Position numbers and translations under genes: made by a program. Below are positions 17,347-25,997 of a stretch of 64,000 nucleotides of DNA, piece after piece (position 1 is the first letter of the stretch; every line of letters starts with the position of its first letter). The notes under the pieces are model-generated. The model was given only the letters and a program-made list of their open reading frames with translations, had not been told where the DNA came from and made no database searches. Source of the DNA: Anaerosalibacter massiliensis (GTDB taxonomy: Bacteria > Bacillota > Clostridia > Tissierellales > Sporanaerobacteraceae); assembly GCA_000751555.1 (NCBI GenBank), contig CCEZ01000043.1:124001-188000 (forward strand), read 5' to 3'.

Positions 17347-17416
17347 TAAGGCGTGTAACCATAAGAGGGCAAAAGCCAAAAAAGAAGTTTTTATATTTCT
17401 TTTTTGGCTTTTTTGT
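17347..17416 (+). promoter_or_regulatory. RAT antiterminator site 1 with overlapping terminator
   Basis: AAGGCGTGTAAC...GGGCAAAAGCC (17348-17376) resembles the ribonucleic antiterminator consensus (GGnTTGTTACTG...GGCAAAACC) bound by LicT/SacT/GlcT. It overlaps the 5' arm of a perfect 16-bp terminator stem (17371-17386 with 17397-17412) followed by TTGTTTTTG. The two folds are mutually exclusive. Confidence 0.65.
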
Positions 17417-17615
17417 TTTTGTAAAATTAATGGACAATATGAAGTATATCCATTGCCACAAAATCAAACCTATAAGTGTGAAAGGCGGACAACCTAAGAC
17501 AGGAAATATTAATAGTCCAGTTTTATATCTTAGTGATTTTCTATTATTAGTATTAGGAGTATTAATAAATTACAATATACTATAATTAGTACTAAATTGA
17601 CATATCATACAATTT

Positions 17616-17690
17616 ATAGGTGTGTTACTGAAAAACAGGCATAAACCCATATATCAGCTATCATACTTATATATGTGTTATGCCTTTTTA
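17616..17690 (+). promoter_or_regulatory. RAT antiterminator site 2 with overlapping terminator
   Basis: GGTGTGTTACTG....CAGGCATAAACC (17619-17646) is a close match to the LicT-class RAT. The terminator uses AGGCATAA (17637-17644) with TTATGCCT (17678-17685), extended by CATATAT with ATATATG inside, then TTTTTAA. It lies in the leader of the antiterminator gene itself, so the protein should control its own synthesis. The stretch 17417-17615 between sites 1 and 2 holds no gene. Confidence 0.7.
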
Positions 17691-17731
17691 AACAAAGTTT
17701 TGTCTTTTTAGTATCGCGGGGGTGGATGAAT

Positions 17732-18604
17732 ATGAGTAGTAAGAAATATCTAGTAAACAAGGTATTTAATAATAATGTACTTCTTGCAGTCGATAAAGAA
17801 AATGGGAAGGAATTAGTTCTAGTAGGAAAAGGGATTGGCTTTGGCAAAACAAAAAAAGAAGGTAAACTAGTAGAAATAAAAGATGAGCAAGTAGAAAAAT
17901 CCTTTGTTGCTTTTGATGATAATACAAAAGAAGAATATTATCAGCTCATGGGTTTAATAAATGAAAAGGTTATTGGAGTAAGTGAAGAAATTATAGCTAT
18001 GTCTGAAGATAAATTTGGTAGATTAAACTCTCATATACATATTGCACTAACAGATCACATTGGATTTGCATTAGACAGGATAAAAACAGGTATGGAAATA
18101 AATAATCCATTTATATATGAAATTAAAGCATTATACCCTAAAGAATTTGAATTAGGACAAAAGGCGGCTGAAATTATAAAAGCCAGATTAGGAGTTGAAA
18201 TTTCAGAATCAGAAATGGGATTTATAGCTCTACATATTCATTCAGCTAGAGAAAATAAGAAAGTAACAGAAACTATAAAGGATACAAAATTTTTAAAAAA
18301 ATTAATTAACATAATTGAAGAGGATTTGGATATACATTTAAATAACAATGATTTAATGTATAGTAGGCTTGTAAATCATCTACGGATGACTATAATCAGA
18401 CTAGAAGAAAAAAAGAATATAGAAAATCCTTTACTAAATGCTATAAGAGAACAATTTTATGAATCTTATAAAACAGCAACAAAGGTTGGAAAATATATTG
18501 AAAGTGAAAAGAATATACATGTAACAGATGAAGAATTAGGCTTTATGGCTCTTCATATAGAGAGAATTAAGGAAACCGCTAACAATCCAGCACTTAGGTC
18601 TTAA
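17732..18604 (+). CDS. BglG/LicT/GlcT-family transcription antiterminator
   Basis: RNA-binding antiterminator controlled by PTS phosphorylation, 290 residues. The N-terminal CAT RNA-binding domain (1-57) has YLVNKVFNNNVLLAV and KGIGFGK. PRD1 (~70-170) has NSHIHIALTDHIGFAL and MGFIALHIHSA; PRD2 (~175-285) has NHLRMTIIRL and LGFMALHIERI, which carry the regulatory histidines. ATG at 17732 is chosen because GGGGGTGG lies 7 bases upstream. It sits between its RAT leader and a PTS permease with its own RAT site, so it probably governs GlcNAc- or glucose-type sugar uptake. Confidence 0.9.
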   Translation: MSSKKYLVNKVFNNNVLLAVDKENGKELVLVGKGIGFGKTKKEGKLVEIKDEQVEKSFVAFDDNTKEEYYQLMGLINEKVIGVSEEIIAMSEDKFGRLNSHIHIALTDHIGFALDRIKTGMEINNPFIYEIKALYPKEFELGQKAAEIIKARLGVEISESEMGFIALHIHSARENKKVTETIKDTKFLKKLINIIEEDLDIHLNNNDLMYSRLVNHLRMTIIRLEEKKNIENPLLNAIREQFYESYKTATKVGKYIESEKNIHVTDEELGFMALHIERIKETANNPALRS

Positions 18605-18663
18605 TGAATTTTATAATATGGTTTTATAAAAATTATCAGATAATTAAAATTTAATATAAAATT

Positions 18664-18748
18664 AAAGCGTGTTACTGAGCGATATCAGGCATAAGCTTTC
18701 TAATATAGTTTTAAACTAACTGTATTAAAATAGCTTATGCCTTTTTTA
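18664..18748 (+). promoter_or_regulatory. RAT antiterminator site 3 with overlapping terminator
   Basis: AAGCGTGTTACTG....CAGGCATAAGC (18666-18695) repeats the RAT core of site 2. The terminator pairs AGGCATAAGCT (18687-18697) with AGCTTATGCCT (18732-18742), followed by TTTTTAT; inner bases also pair. It precedes the PTS gene at 19158, placing the permease under the same antiterminator. Confidence 0.7.
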
Positions 18749-18837
18749 TATGGTGTACAAGTATTTTTGAAATATTTATTAGTAGTTGGCTATTTAAATC
18801 GTAGAACAATAATTTAATTACTATAAAAGAAAAGGTG

Positions 18838-18964
18838 ATGTTGAAAGGTTATATCTAAGAAAATAGTATATAGAGGATTAGCAATTATAATAGCATGTGC
18901 CTTTGCTATTAGTAATCTTTGGATTACATCGATTTCATATGCAGAAGAAGATTCTTTATTTTAA
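18838..18964 (+). pseudogene. Remnant of a signal-peptide-bearing gene
   Basis: A frame from about 18847 to the TAA at 18964 reads like a secretion signal (KKIVYRGLAIIIACAFAISN... ending SYAEEDSLF) but has no start codon. An ATG/TTG with a GGTGATG-like site just upstream is in another frame and stops after a few codons. A frameshifted, truncated start of an exported protein is the simplest reading. Confidence 0.35.
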
Positions 18965-19157
18965 ATGAAGTAATAAGTTTTAATTTATATACTCATAGTA
19001 GGAGAATCCAGTCATTCAACATAAGAAAATATAGCAATTATATAAGTTTTGCAATAAGATATGAGATTTTTAAGGTAAGGAGGTGAGTTTTAAATTTAAG
19101 GGTAAAAGGAGTTATTATATTAATTTTATTTAGAAATAATAAAAAGGAGGTATTTAA

Positions 19158-20546
19158 ATGAGAAATTTTTTAGGTAAACTTCAAAAATTAGGAAAGGCAT
19201 TAATGCTTCCAGTTGCAGTATTGCCAGTGGCTGGTATACTATTAAGACTTGGTCAGGAAGATCTTTTAAATGTGCCTTTTATATCTGCTGCAGGAGATGC
19301 TCTACTTGGTAAGCTAGATATTTTGTTTGCAATAGGTGTAGCAGTAGGATTATCCTTTGATAATTCTGGAGCAGCAGGTCTTGCAGGGGCAGTAGGATAT
19401 TTTGTAATAACTGAAGGTGCAGGAGCCATAAACGAAAATATCAATATGGGAGTATTAGCTGGTATTATAGCTGGAGTTGTTGCAGGAAATCTATATAATA
19501 AATATCATGATATTAAATTACCAGATTGGTTAGGCTTCTTTGGTGGTAGAAGATTTATACCAATAGTTACATCTTTTATATGTATTATATTAGCTCTTAT
19601 ATTTGGATATATATGGCCACCAATTCAAAATGTTATAGATAGTATAGGAGGATGGATTATAGGAGCAGGAGCATTGGGAGTATTTGTTTTTGGTTTCCTA
19701 AATAGGCTTCTTATTCCACTAGGACTACACCATGTTCTTAATAATTTTGTATGGGTTATATTTGGAGAGTATAATGGAAAAACAGGAGATATAGCAAGAT
19801 TCTTTGCAGGAGATCCAAATGCAGGAATGTTTCAAGCAGGATTTTATCCAATAATGATGTTTGGATTAGCAGCAGCTGCGTTGGCTATGTATAAGACCGC
19901 AAAGCCTGAAAATAAAAAGAAGGTAAGTGGTGCATTATTTTCCATAGCATTTACTTCATTTTTAACTGGGATTACAGAGCCAATTGAGTTTATGTTTATG
20001 TTCTTAGCACCATCTTTATATGTAATTCACGCTCTTCTTTCTGGAATATCAATGGCAGTAGTTTATAGTTTAGGAATTAGACATGGATTTACTTTTTCTG
20101 CTGGTGCCTTCGATTTCTTACTAAATATGAAACTTGCAACTAAAGGATGGCTTCTTATTCCTATAGGATTGGTATTTGGACTTATATACTATCTAATCTT
20201 CGTATATGTAATTAAGAAAAAAGATTTACCAACACCAGGTAGAGTAGATGAAGATGGAGGAGATCTAGATACAGTAATAGATGAAAAAGGAATTGATAAT
20301 TTAGCTGTAGCTTATATAGATGCACTAGGTGGAGTAGAAAATATTGAAAATGTGGACTCTTGTATTACTAGACTTAGAATTTCACTAAATGATAGTACAG
20401 GTGTAAGTGAAGAAGAGTTGAAAAAATTAGGAGCTTCTGGAGTTATAAAGCCAAGCAAGAAAAACATACAGGTAATTATAGGGACTAAGGCAGAATTCTT
20501 AGCTGATAAGATAAATAATTATTTAAGGGCTAAGAGTAAAAGATAA
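19158..20546 (+). CDS. nagE: PTS EIICB, N-acetylglucosamine/glucose type
   Basis: Sugar permease and phosphotransferase, 462 residues. The EIIC domain (~1-370) has about ten membrane helices with GLHHVLNNFVW and GITEPIEFMFMF substrate-site motifs. EIIB (~385-460) carries the phospho-cysteine C402 in VDSCITRLRI. GEYNGKTGDIARFFAGDPNAG and FQAGFYPIMMFG are closer to NagE (GlcNAc) than to PtsG. No EIIA domain is fused; a separate EIIA is encoded at 21619. A RAT/terminator lies 400 bp upstream, and the start follows AAAAAGGAGG. Specificity for GlcNAc is inferred. Confidence 0.85.
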   Translation: MRNFLGKLQKLGKALMLPVAVLPVAGILLRLGQEDLLNVPFISAAGDALLGKLDILFAIGVAVGLSFDNSGAAGLAGAVGYFVITEGAGAINENINMGVLAGIIAGVVAGNLYNKYHDIKLPDWLGFFGGRRFIPIVTSFICIILALIFGYIWPPIQNVIDSIGGWIIGAGALGVFVFGFLNRLLIPLGLHHVLNNFVWVIFGEYNGKTGDIARFFAGDPNAGMFQAGFYPIMMFGLAAAALAMYKTAKPENKKKVSGALFSIAFTSFLTGITEPIEFMFMFLAPSLYVIHALLSGISMAVVYSLGIRHGFTFSAGAFDFLLNMKLATKGWLLIPIGLVFGLIYYLIFVYVIKKKDLPTPGRVDEDGGDLDTVIDEKGIDNLAVAYIDALGGVENIENVDSCITRLRISLNDSTGVSEEELKKLGASGVIKPSKKNIQVIIGTKAEFLADKINNYLRAKSKR

Positions 20547-20554
20547 TTTTGATA

Positions 20555-20592
20555 AATAAATATGGTGACTAATTAGTCACCATATTTATTTT
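20555..20592 (+). terminator. Intrinsic terminator after EIICB gene
   Basis: 16-bp perfect stem AATAAATATGGTGACT (20555-20570) with AGTCACCATATTTATT (20575-20590), AATT loop, TT tail. It would lower expression of the two downstream genes. Confidence 0.75.
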
Positions 20593-20617
20593 ATAAATTA
20601 AAGGTAAGGAGATTGTC

Positions 20618-21541
20618 ATGATTAAGAGAATACTAGATTTGAATTCATCTGATATAAAAAATATGGATAAAGAAGAAAAACTTTTAAGTATAAAAACAGG
20701 AGAAGGAAGAACCTTAGTTACAGAAGTTATATGTATTGCACCGCCAGCATTATGGGATGTAAGCAATGTAGAATTAGCTTCTGCTTTTGGTTCTGACATT
20801 ATTTTATTAAATGTATATGATGTAAATGATTCTAAAATTGAGGGATTGCCAGAAAGAAAGGGTATTAGCCCTATAGAACAGGTTAAAAATCTTACAGGTA
20901 GATTAGTAGCTGTGAATTTAGAGCCTACTGATTTAGATGAAGAAGTTTCAAATGAAAGATTGAATGTATCTGATGGTAGGGTAGCTACATTAGAAAATGT
21001 TAAAAGAATAGTAGAACAAGGGGCAGATATGGTTTTACTCACTGGGAATCCAAAGACAGGTGTAACTAATAGCCAAATAATAAAAATAATTAGAAAAATA
21101 AAAGAAAGTATAGGGGATAAAATAATAATTGCAGCTGGAAAAATGCATTCTTCAGGAAGTGAAACAGAAGTAGGATTAAATATCATAAATAAAGATCTGA
21201 TAAAAAATTTTGTAGAAGCAGGTGCAGATATTATTTTAGTTCCAGCTCCTGCCACAGTACCAGGTATGACTGTAGATTATGTAAGAAATATGATAGAATA
21301 TATTCATTCACTAGGAAAACTATCTATGACATCCATAGGAACTTCCCAAGAAGGAGCTGATGAATGGACTATTAAAAATATAGCTCTTTATAGCAAAATG
21401 GCAGGAACAGATATCCATCACATAGGAGACTGTGGTATGCCTCTAGGAATGGCTACTCCTGAAAATATTATGGCTTATTCGATTGCCATAAAAGGTAAGA
21501 GGCATACTTATAGAAGAATGGCTAGATCAGTAAATAGGTAA
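20618..21541 (+). CDS. Uncharacterised TIM-barrel-like protein of PTS locus
   Basis: 307-residue cytosolic protein between EIICB and EIIA. Alternating strand and Gly-rich turns (VICIAPPALWDVS, GADMVLLTGNPKTGVT, IIIAAGKMHSSG, GADIILVPAPATVPGMT, SMTSIGTSQEGADE, IHHIGDCGMPLGMATPENI) suggest a phosphate-binding beta/alpha barrel. I recognise it only as a conserved family of unknown function that accompanies sugar PTS genes. Gene position suggests action on the imported sugar phosphate or a regulatory role; neither is shown by sequence. Start follows AAGGTAAGGAG. Confidence 0.6.
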   Translation: MIKRILDLNSSDIKNMDKEEKLLSIKTGEGRTLVTEVICIAPPALWDVSNVELASAFGSDIILLNVYDVNDSKIEGLPERKGISPIEQVKNLTGRLVAVNLEPTDLDEEVSNERLNVSDGRVATLENVKRIVEQGADMVLLTGNPKTGVTNSQIIKIIRKIKESIGDKIIIAAGKMHSSGSETEVGLNIINKDLIKNFVEAGADIILVPAPATVPGMTVDYVRNMIEYIHSLGKLSMTSIGTSQEGADEWTIKNIALYSKMAGTDIHHIGDCGMPLGMATPENIMAYSIAIKGKRHTYRRMARSVNR

Positions 21542-21618
21542 ATTAATATAAAAAAATCTAAAATAACATAAGAAATATAATATATTTTACAAATATTACT
21601 ATATAAGGAGGCTAAAAA

Positions 21619-22101
21619 ATGTTTAATTTTTTCAAAAAGGATAAATCTTTGTCTATTAAATCTCCTATAACAGGAGAAATTGTTGAAATAACAAAAGTAC
21701 CAGATGAAGTATTTGCACAAAAAATGGTAGGAGATGGAGTTGCCATAAATCCTACTGATGGAGTCATAGTTTCTCCTTGCAATGGAAAGGTAGTTCAATT
21801 GTTTCCTACTAGACATGCTCTAGGGATAGAATCAGATGATGGAGTAGAGATTCTTATCCATATAGGTTTAGATACAGTAGAATTAAAGGGAGAAGGTTTT
21901 GAAAGTTTTGTAGAAGTTGGAGATAGAGTGAAAACAGGTGATAAATTGCTAGAAGTAGATTTTGATTTAGTAGAGAAAAAAGGGAAGCCTATTGTAAGTC
22001 CAGTTATAATAACTAATCCGGATTTTGTAGAAGGGATTTCTAAAAACTCAGGAAAAGTTATTGCTGGTGAAGATGAGATACTAAAGGTGGAGTTAAAATA
22101 A
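21619..22101 (+). CDS. PTS EIIA, glucose (Crr) type
   Basis: Soluble phosphocarrier, 160 residues, that passes phosphate from HPr to the EIIB domain of the neighbouring permease. Signatures: KSPITGEIVEITKVPDEVFAQKMVGDG at the N-terminus, GVIVSPCNGKVVQLFPTRHALGI, and the phospho-histidine H81 in VEILIHIGLDTVEL. GDRVKTGDKLLEVD follows. It begins after a TAAGGAGG site and ends before a 48-bp palindromic terminator. It presumably also determines the phosphorylation input to the antiterminator. Confidence 0.93.
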   Translation: MFNFFKKDKSLSIKSPITGEIVEITKVPDEVFAQKMVGDGVAINPTDGVIVSPCNGKVVQLFPTRHALGIESDDGVEILIHIGLDTVELKGEGFESFVEVGDRVKTGDKLLEVDFDLVEKKGKPIVSPVIITNPDFVEGISKNSGKVIAGEDEILKVELK

Positions 22102-22113
22102 ATGGTGGATATA

Positions 22114-22163
22114 AAAGAAGCTTCTCTTAGTTTTATATATAAAACTAAGAGAAGCTTCTTTAA
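22114..22163. terminator. 48-bp perfect palindrome, intrinsic terminator
   Basis: AAAGAAGCTTCTCTTAGTTT followed by TATA and its exact reverse complement, 22114-22137 with 22138-22161. The loop is only the central TATA bases. The hairpin closes the PTS operon; the T-run after it is weak (ends TTT). Confidence 0.7.
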
Positions 22164-22387
22164 AAATGAATGAAGTATTATATCCAGAATATTATTTTCA
22201 GAGAATGTTTTCTTTTTTTGTAGATGTTATACTATCAAAATATATTTGTGTAGATGCTTTGTTTTTTCAGGATATTTTATGTTTTTTTACAATGTTTAAA
22301 AGTTTTAATTTACTAAAGGGAAAATATTTAGTTAGTGTAAATATTTTTAAAAACAAGCGAATATTAAATATTTTAAGAGGGCCATAA

Positions 22388-22579
22388 ATGGATAGTTTAT
22401 TCTTTATAGCTCTTTTGTTTATTATTGCCATGCATTATTCAATATACATTAATCCAAGTAATAAGTTTGCATGTGAGTTAATAGGGGAAAGTAATATAGG
22501 AAAAGATGACATTGTTATAAAGTTATCAAAGGTTAATCTCATTATATTGAAAACCTTAAAAACATTCTATATAATGTAA
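22388..22579 (+). CDS. Possible small membrane protein, 63 aa
   Basis: ORF with an AGAGGG site eight bases upstream. The N-terminus (SLFFIALLFIIAMHYSIYI) would form one membrane helix, followed by a short polar tail. The rest of the 22164-22614 gap shows no other supported gene. I do not recognise it, and random AT-rich sequence can produce such an ORF. Confidence 0.3.
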   Translation: MDSLFFIALLFIIAMHYSIYINPSNKFACELIGESNIGKDDIVIKLSKVNLIILKTLKTFYIM

Positions 22580-22614
22580 TAGAAAAAGACTGTATTGTTG
22601 GGAGGTCGATTAAA

Positions 22615-23631
22615 ATGATATATGTAATAAATAATAGCAATGACCCCTTTTTTAATCATGCTGCAGAAGAATATTTAATAGATAATTTTGATGAAGAAGT
22701 GTTTATGCTATGGATAAATAAACCTTCTATATTGATTGGAAGAAATCAAAATACCGTATCAGAAATAAATCTAGATTATGTTGAAGAAAATGGTATTATA
22801 GTAGTTAGGAGACTTTCAGGTGGAGGGACAGTATATAATGATTTAGGAAATATGAATTTTACCTTTATTACTTCTAGGGATACCACAAAACCACAAGTGA
22901 AAAATAAATTTGAAAAATTTGCATTACCTGTAGTAAAGGCACTTAGATCCCTAGATGTAAATGCTGAATTTACAGGTAGGAATGATATAGCAATAGATGG
23001 AAAGAAAATTTCTGGAAATGCCCAATATTTTAGCAAGGACAAGCTTCTTCATCATGGGACTCTTTTATATGATTGTGATATGTCTAAATTATCTCTAGCG
23101 TTAAAGAGTAGACCAATAAAGTTTGTGGATAAATCGATAAAATCAACAGGAGCAAGAGTTACAAATATTTCTCATCATATGAAAAAAAAGATGAGCTTAT
23201 CTGAATTTAGAAATTATTTGCAAGAATATATAATAAAGACTTATGACATAAAGACTATATATGAATTTAATAAAAAAGATTTATATGAAATTAATAAAAT
23301 AGCTAAAAATAGATTTGCAACATGGGAATGGAATTATGGCAGAAGTCCAAATTATAAATATAAGAATTCTGTAAAATATCCAAGTGGAGTGATAGAATAT
23401 CATTTAGAAGTTGAAAATGGGAAGATAGAGAATATTTCTATTTATGGAGATTTCTTTGGAGAGAAAAATATACAAGATTTGGAAAAAATCCTAATAGGAG
23501 TAAGGCATAGTGCAAAAGATATAGAGATTACTTTACATAAAATAGATATAGAAGATTATATCTATGGTATATTAATAAAGGAATTTATTGATGGATTAAT
23601 GAATATAGAATCAAATATGGGAGGAGAATAA
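22615..23631 (+). CDS. lplA: Lipoate-protein ligase A
   Basis: Attaches free lipoate through lipoyl-AMP to lipoyl domains such as GcvH or E2 subunits. 338 residues. Catalytic-domain motifs: IGRNQNTVSEIN near 42, RRLSGGGTVYNDLGNMNFTFI near 63, GRNDIAIDGKKISGNAQ near 120 with the adenylate-site lysine, and HHGTLLYDCDM near 142. A C-terminal domain (~245-338) as in bacterial LplA is present. Start follows GGGAGG. It stands alone; no lipoylated-enzyme genes are near. Confidence 0.93.
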   Translation: MIYVINNSNDPFFNHAAEEYLIDNFDEEVFMLWINKPSILIGRNQNTVSEINLDYVEENGIIVVRRLSGGGTVYNDLGNMNFTFITSRDTTKPQVKNKFEKFALPVVKALRSLDVNAEFTGRNDIAIDGKKISGNAQYFSKDKLLHHGTLLYDCDMSKLSLALKSRPIKFVDKSIKSTGARVTNISHHMKKKMSLSEFRNYLQEYIIKTYDIKTIYEFNKKDLYEINKIAKNRFATWEWNYGRSPNYKYKNSVKYPSGVIEYHLEVENGKIENISIYGDFFGEKNIQDLEKILIGVRHSAKDIEITLHKIDIEDYIYGILIKEFIDGLMNIESNMGGE

Positions 23632-23632
23632 T

Positions 23633-23922
23633 AGCTTTAAAGAAATAACATGGATTAGAGTAAAATGGATTATTACTACAGATGAAATTATTTCGGCAGA
23701 AGTTCTATGGAAAATAATGCATAAAAGATGGGATATTGACAATAATGCTTTTCATCAACTAAAAACATATTGGCATTTAACCTAATGAAATTGTATTTCT
23801 TTCCGTGTATTAGAGGCTTTAGAAAGAAAAGTATGCTTTATATAGATATTATTGAAGATATGAGAGATAAAAGATTTACAATAGAAGATAATTGGAATAA
23901 TCCAATATTTATAAAAACATGA
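23633..23922 (+). pseudogene. Degraded DDE transposase (IS4-like C-terminal remnant)
   Basis: An open frame from 23633 to 23779 encodes VLWKIMHKRWDIDNNAFHQLK, the E-containing RWxIE/DNNxFxxLK motif of IS4-type transposases, here with D in place of E. It then breaks by frameshift; the other frame continues KTYWHLT. A further fragment ending EDNWNNPIFIKT reaches 23922. No start and no intact domain remain. Confidence 0.65.
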
Positions 23923-24077
23923 TTTGAAAGTAAAATTGGAAATTAATTTTTTAGAATTTCTTGGGGTAGGGAGATTTTTATCTATTTTTATGACCTAACA
24001 GTCTTTAGAATTTCTATTTATTCAAATGAATGATAAAAAATGCTTTGTTCAATTACAAAAAATAAAGGAGTGTTAAT

Positions 24078-24617
24078 ATGCTATTTGAATCGTCTAGAAT
24101 GTTTTTAAGGAAAATGACATCGGAAGATATAGAGGTATATCATAGATGGAGAAATGATATAGAGGTTATGAAATCCACTGCTCCATTTTTGGACATTTAT
24201 CATATTGAAGAAACAGAAGAATTCGTTAATCAGGTAATTTTAGGTTCTCAATCTTCAAAGAGTTATATAATAGTGGAGAAAGAGTCTAACAAACCAATAG
24301 GGATTACTTCCTTAACTAATATAGATTACAAAAATCGTAGTGCTGAATTTATTATTGATATTGGGGATAAAACGTCATGGGGTAAAGGTTATGGAGCAGA
24401 GTCAATGAAATTGCTTCTTGATTACAGTTTTTTAGAAATGAATCTACATAGGGTATTTTTAAGGGTATTTTCATTTAATAATAGAGCTATTAAACTATAC
24501 GAGAAGATGGGTTTTCAACATGAAGGAAGATCCCGAGAAAGTATTTTTCGAGAAGGAAAATGGCATGATATAATTCATATGTCAATTCTTCAAAATGAAT
24601 ATATTCAAAGAAATTAA
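24078..24617 (+). CDS. GNAT N-acetyltransferase, RimJ/RimL type
   Basis: 179-residue acetyl-CoA dependent transferase. N-terminal LRKMTSEDIEVYHRWRND, central beta strands SYIIVEKESNKPIGITSL and SAEFIIDIGD, acetyl-CoA pyrophosphate loop GKGYGAE near residue 103, and the C-terminal HRVFLRVFSFNNRAIKLYEKMGFQHEGRSRE, typical for RimJ/RimL/SpeG-like enzymes. The substrate (protein N-terminus, polyamine or antibiotic) cannot be assigned. It lies alone between remnants, with AAAGGAG seven bases before the start. Confidence 0.85.
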   Translation: MLFESSRMFLRKMTSEDIEVYHRWRNDIEVMKSTAPFLDIYHIEETEEFVNQVILGSQSSKSYIIVEKESNKPIGITSLTNIDYKNRSAEFIIDIGDKTSWGKGYGAESMKLLLDYSFLEMNLHRVFLRVFSFNNRAIKLYEKMGFQHEGRSRESIFREGKWHDIIHMSILQNEYIQRN

Positions 24618-25308
24618 AAGTTTAGAGTATAGAAATTTTGATTAAGTAAGATATTGAAGGATTACAATATTTATTATACAATTTACTTAGTATTTATAAG
24701 ATAGTGAAAAATAAGTATGGAAACTTTAGTTAACAGTACTTTAGAGATTCTATCTGATACTATGATATAAAGAGATATAAGAGAAAGTTACTTCTCGGGC
24801 TGCACGTTTTGTAAGTTTTCGGCAATAGTTTTTTGCTGTGTATTTTAGGGTTTTCTTTGCCAAAAAGTAACACTGATGTTGTATGGTTTTATTGTCGGAA
24901 GAAGATAGCTCTATTAGGTTCACTCCCTTTCTGAGTGAAGTTCGGAAACAAGGGCTTTTCCCTTTTTTCTTTTTCACTCTGTATCCGTACGGAAGAAGGT
25001 GTTTTGTTGTGATTTTCAAAAATGGTTTTGAGAAAACGCAAAAATGTTCGCCACGGGAAATAACTTTTTTTGATAGGCTACATAGGCAATACGACAAAAA
25101 GGACACAGTGCTAACCGCCTAATAGCGCCGTATCCTTAAAAAAGAGCACACTTAATATATTCCCGTAAATCTATTTTTTTCAAAAGGAAAGCTGCGGCTT
25201 TGGTTGTTATCTCAAAACCACGGTTTTTTATTATACTGCAAGGCATATTCCCAATATGTTTTTGTTTGGGTACAGTACTTAATAGATAAAAAATAATAAT
25301 CCAATTTA
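24618..25308. other. Gene-poor island of foreign base composition
   Basis: From about 24780 to 25260 the sequence is visibly richer in G and C than its surroundings and contains overlapping ORFs on both strands (minus 25106-24750, plus 24883-25122), neither with a convincing ribosome site or recognisable domain. The composition break suggests leftover DNA from a mobile element that also brought the genes at 25309-27976. Confidence 0.4.
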
Positions 25309-25995
25309 TTATTTATCGTCTAAAGCGCAGTCCAAGGTAGTTTGACAATGAATTCTCAATGAGTTTAACAAGAGCTTATTTGTATCTTGCTGTCCTATTA
25401 ATTGTGGCAATTCAGTACAACCTAAGATAACACCATCAACATCATAACGATTGATAATATCTAAAAATTGCTGCCTAGATTTATTTGATACTTTATTTAT
25501 AACTAATTCTCCAAAGATGATATTTTCAATCACTTGCTTTTCATCATCGTTAGGGACAACAACATCAATGTCATATTTGCTAAAGCCTTTTTGATAAAAG
25601 TCACCTTGCATTGTATATAAAATACCTGTTAGTAAAACTTTTTTAAGTCCTTTTTGTTTGGCTTCTTTTGCTACCGATTCAACTATACTGATGATTGGTA
25701 ATGGTATTTCATCAATAATGTTATCTAAAACGGAGTGAGGTGAATTAGCCGCCATAATCACAAAATCTGCACCAGCTTTTTTCAGATTTTCAAGTCCTTC
25801 TAATATATAAGATTGATATTCTTCTGTTTTGCGTTGATTTTCCAAATCAGTAAAATACTGAAAGTTTAAGCTGTTAATTAAGATTTCTGGATAATAGTAG
25901 TCATGGTATTTTTCATAGTATAGGTCGGTAATTGTCTTATAATAATGAATTGTTGAAGCTAAACTAATACCGCCTAAAATTCCAATTTTTTTCAT
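25309..25995 (-). CDS. Asp/Glu racemase family protein lacking first catalytic Cys
   Basis: 228-residue member of the Asp/Glu/hydantoin racemase fold (KKIGILGGISLASTIHYYK at the N-terminus). The second cysteine is present (C193 in LGCTELP). The first position, normally Cys in the MPCNTAH-type loop, is Ala (A83 in MAANSPH). Related YgeA-type enzymes have Thr here and act in one direction. So this protein is probably a broad or one-way racemase, or no racemase at all. It lies 2 bp after the deformylase gene in the same transcript. Confidence 0.75.
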   Translation of the reverse strand: MKKIGILGGISLASTIHYYKTITDLYYEKYHDYYYPEILINSLNFQYFTDLENQRKTEEYQSYILEGLENLKKAGADFVIMAANSPHSVLDNIIDEIPLPIISIVESVAKEAKQKGLKKVLLTGILYTMQGDFYQKGFSKYDIDVVVPNDDEKQVIENIIFGELVINKVSNKSRQQFLDIINRYDVDGVILGCTELPQLIGQQDTNKLLLNSLRIHCQTTLDCALDDK

Positions 25996-25997
25996 AC

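Noticed and set aside
22166-22387. 73-codon plus-strand ORF after the PTS terminator
   Set aside because: It begins inside the tail of the hairpin, has no ribosome site, and its Phe/Ile/Lys-rich sequence looks like translated AT-rich DNA.
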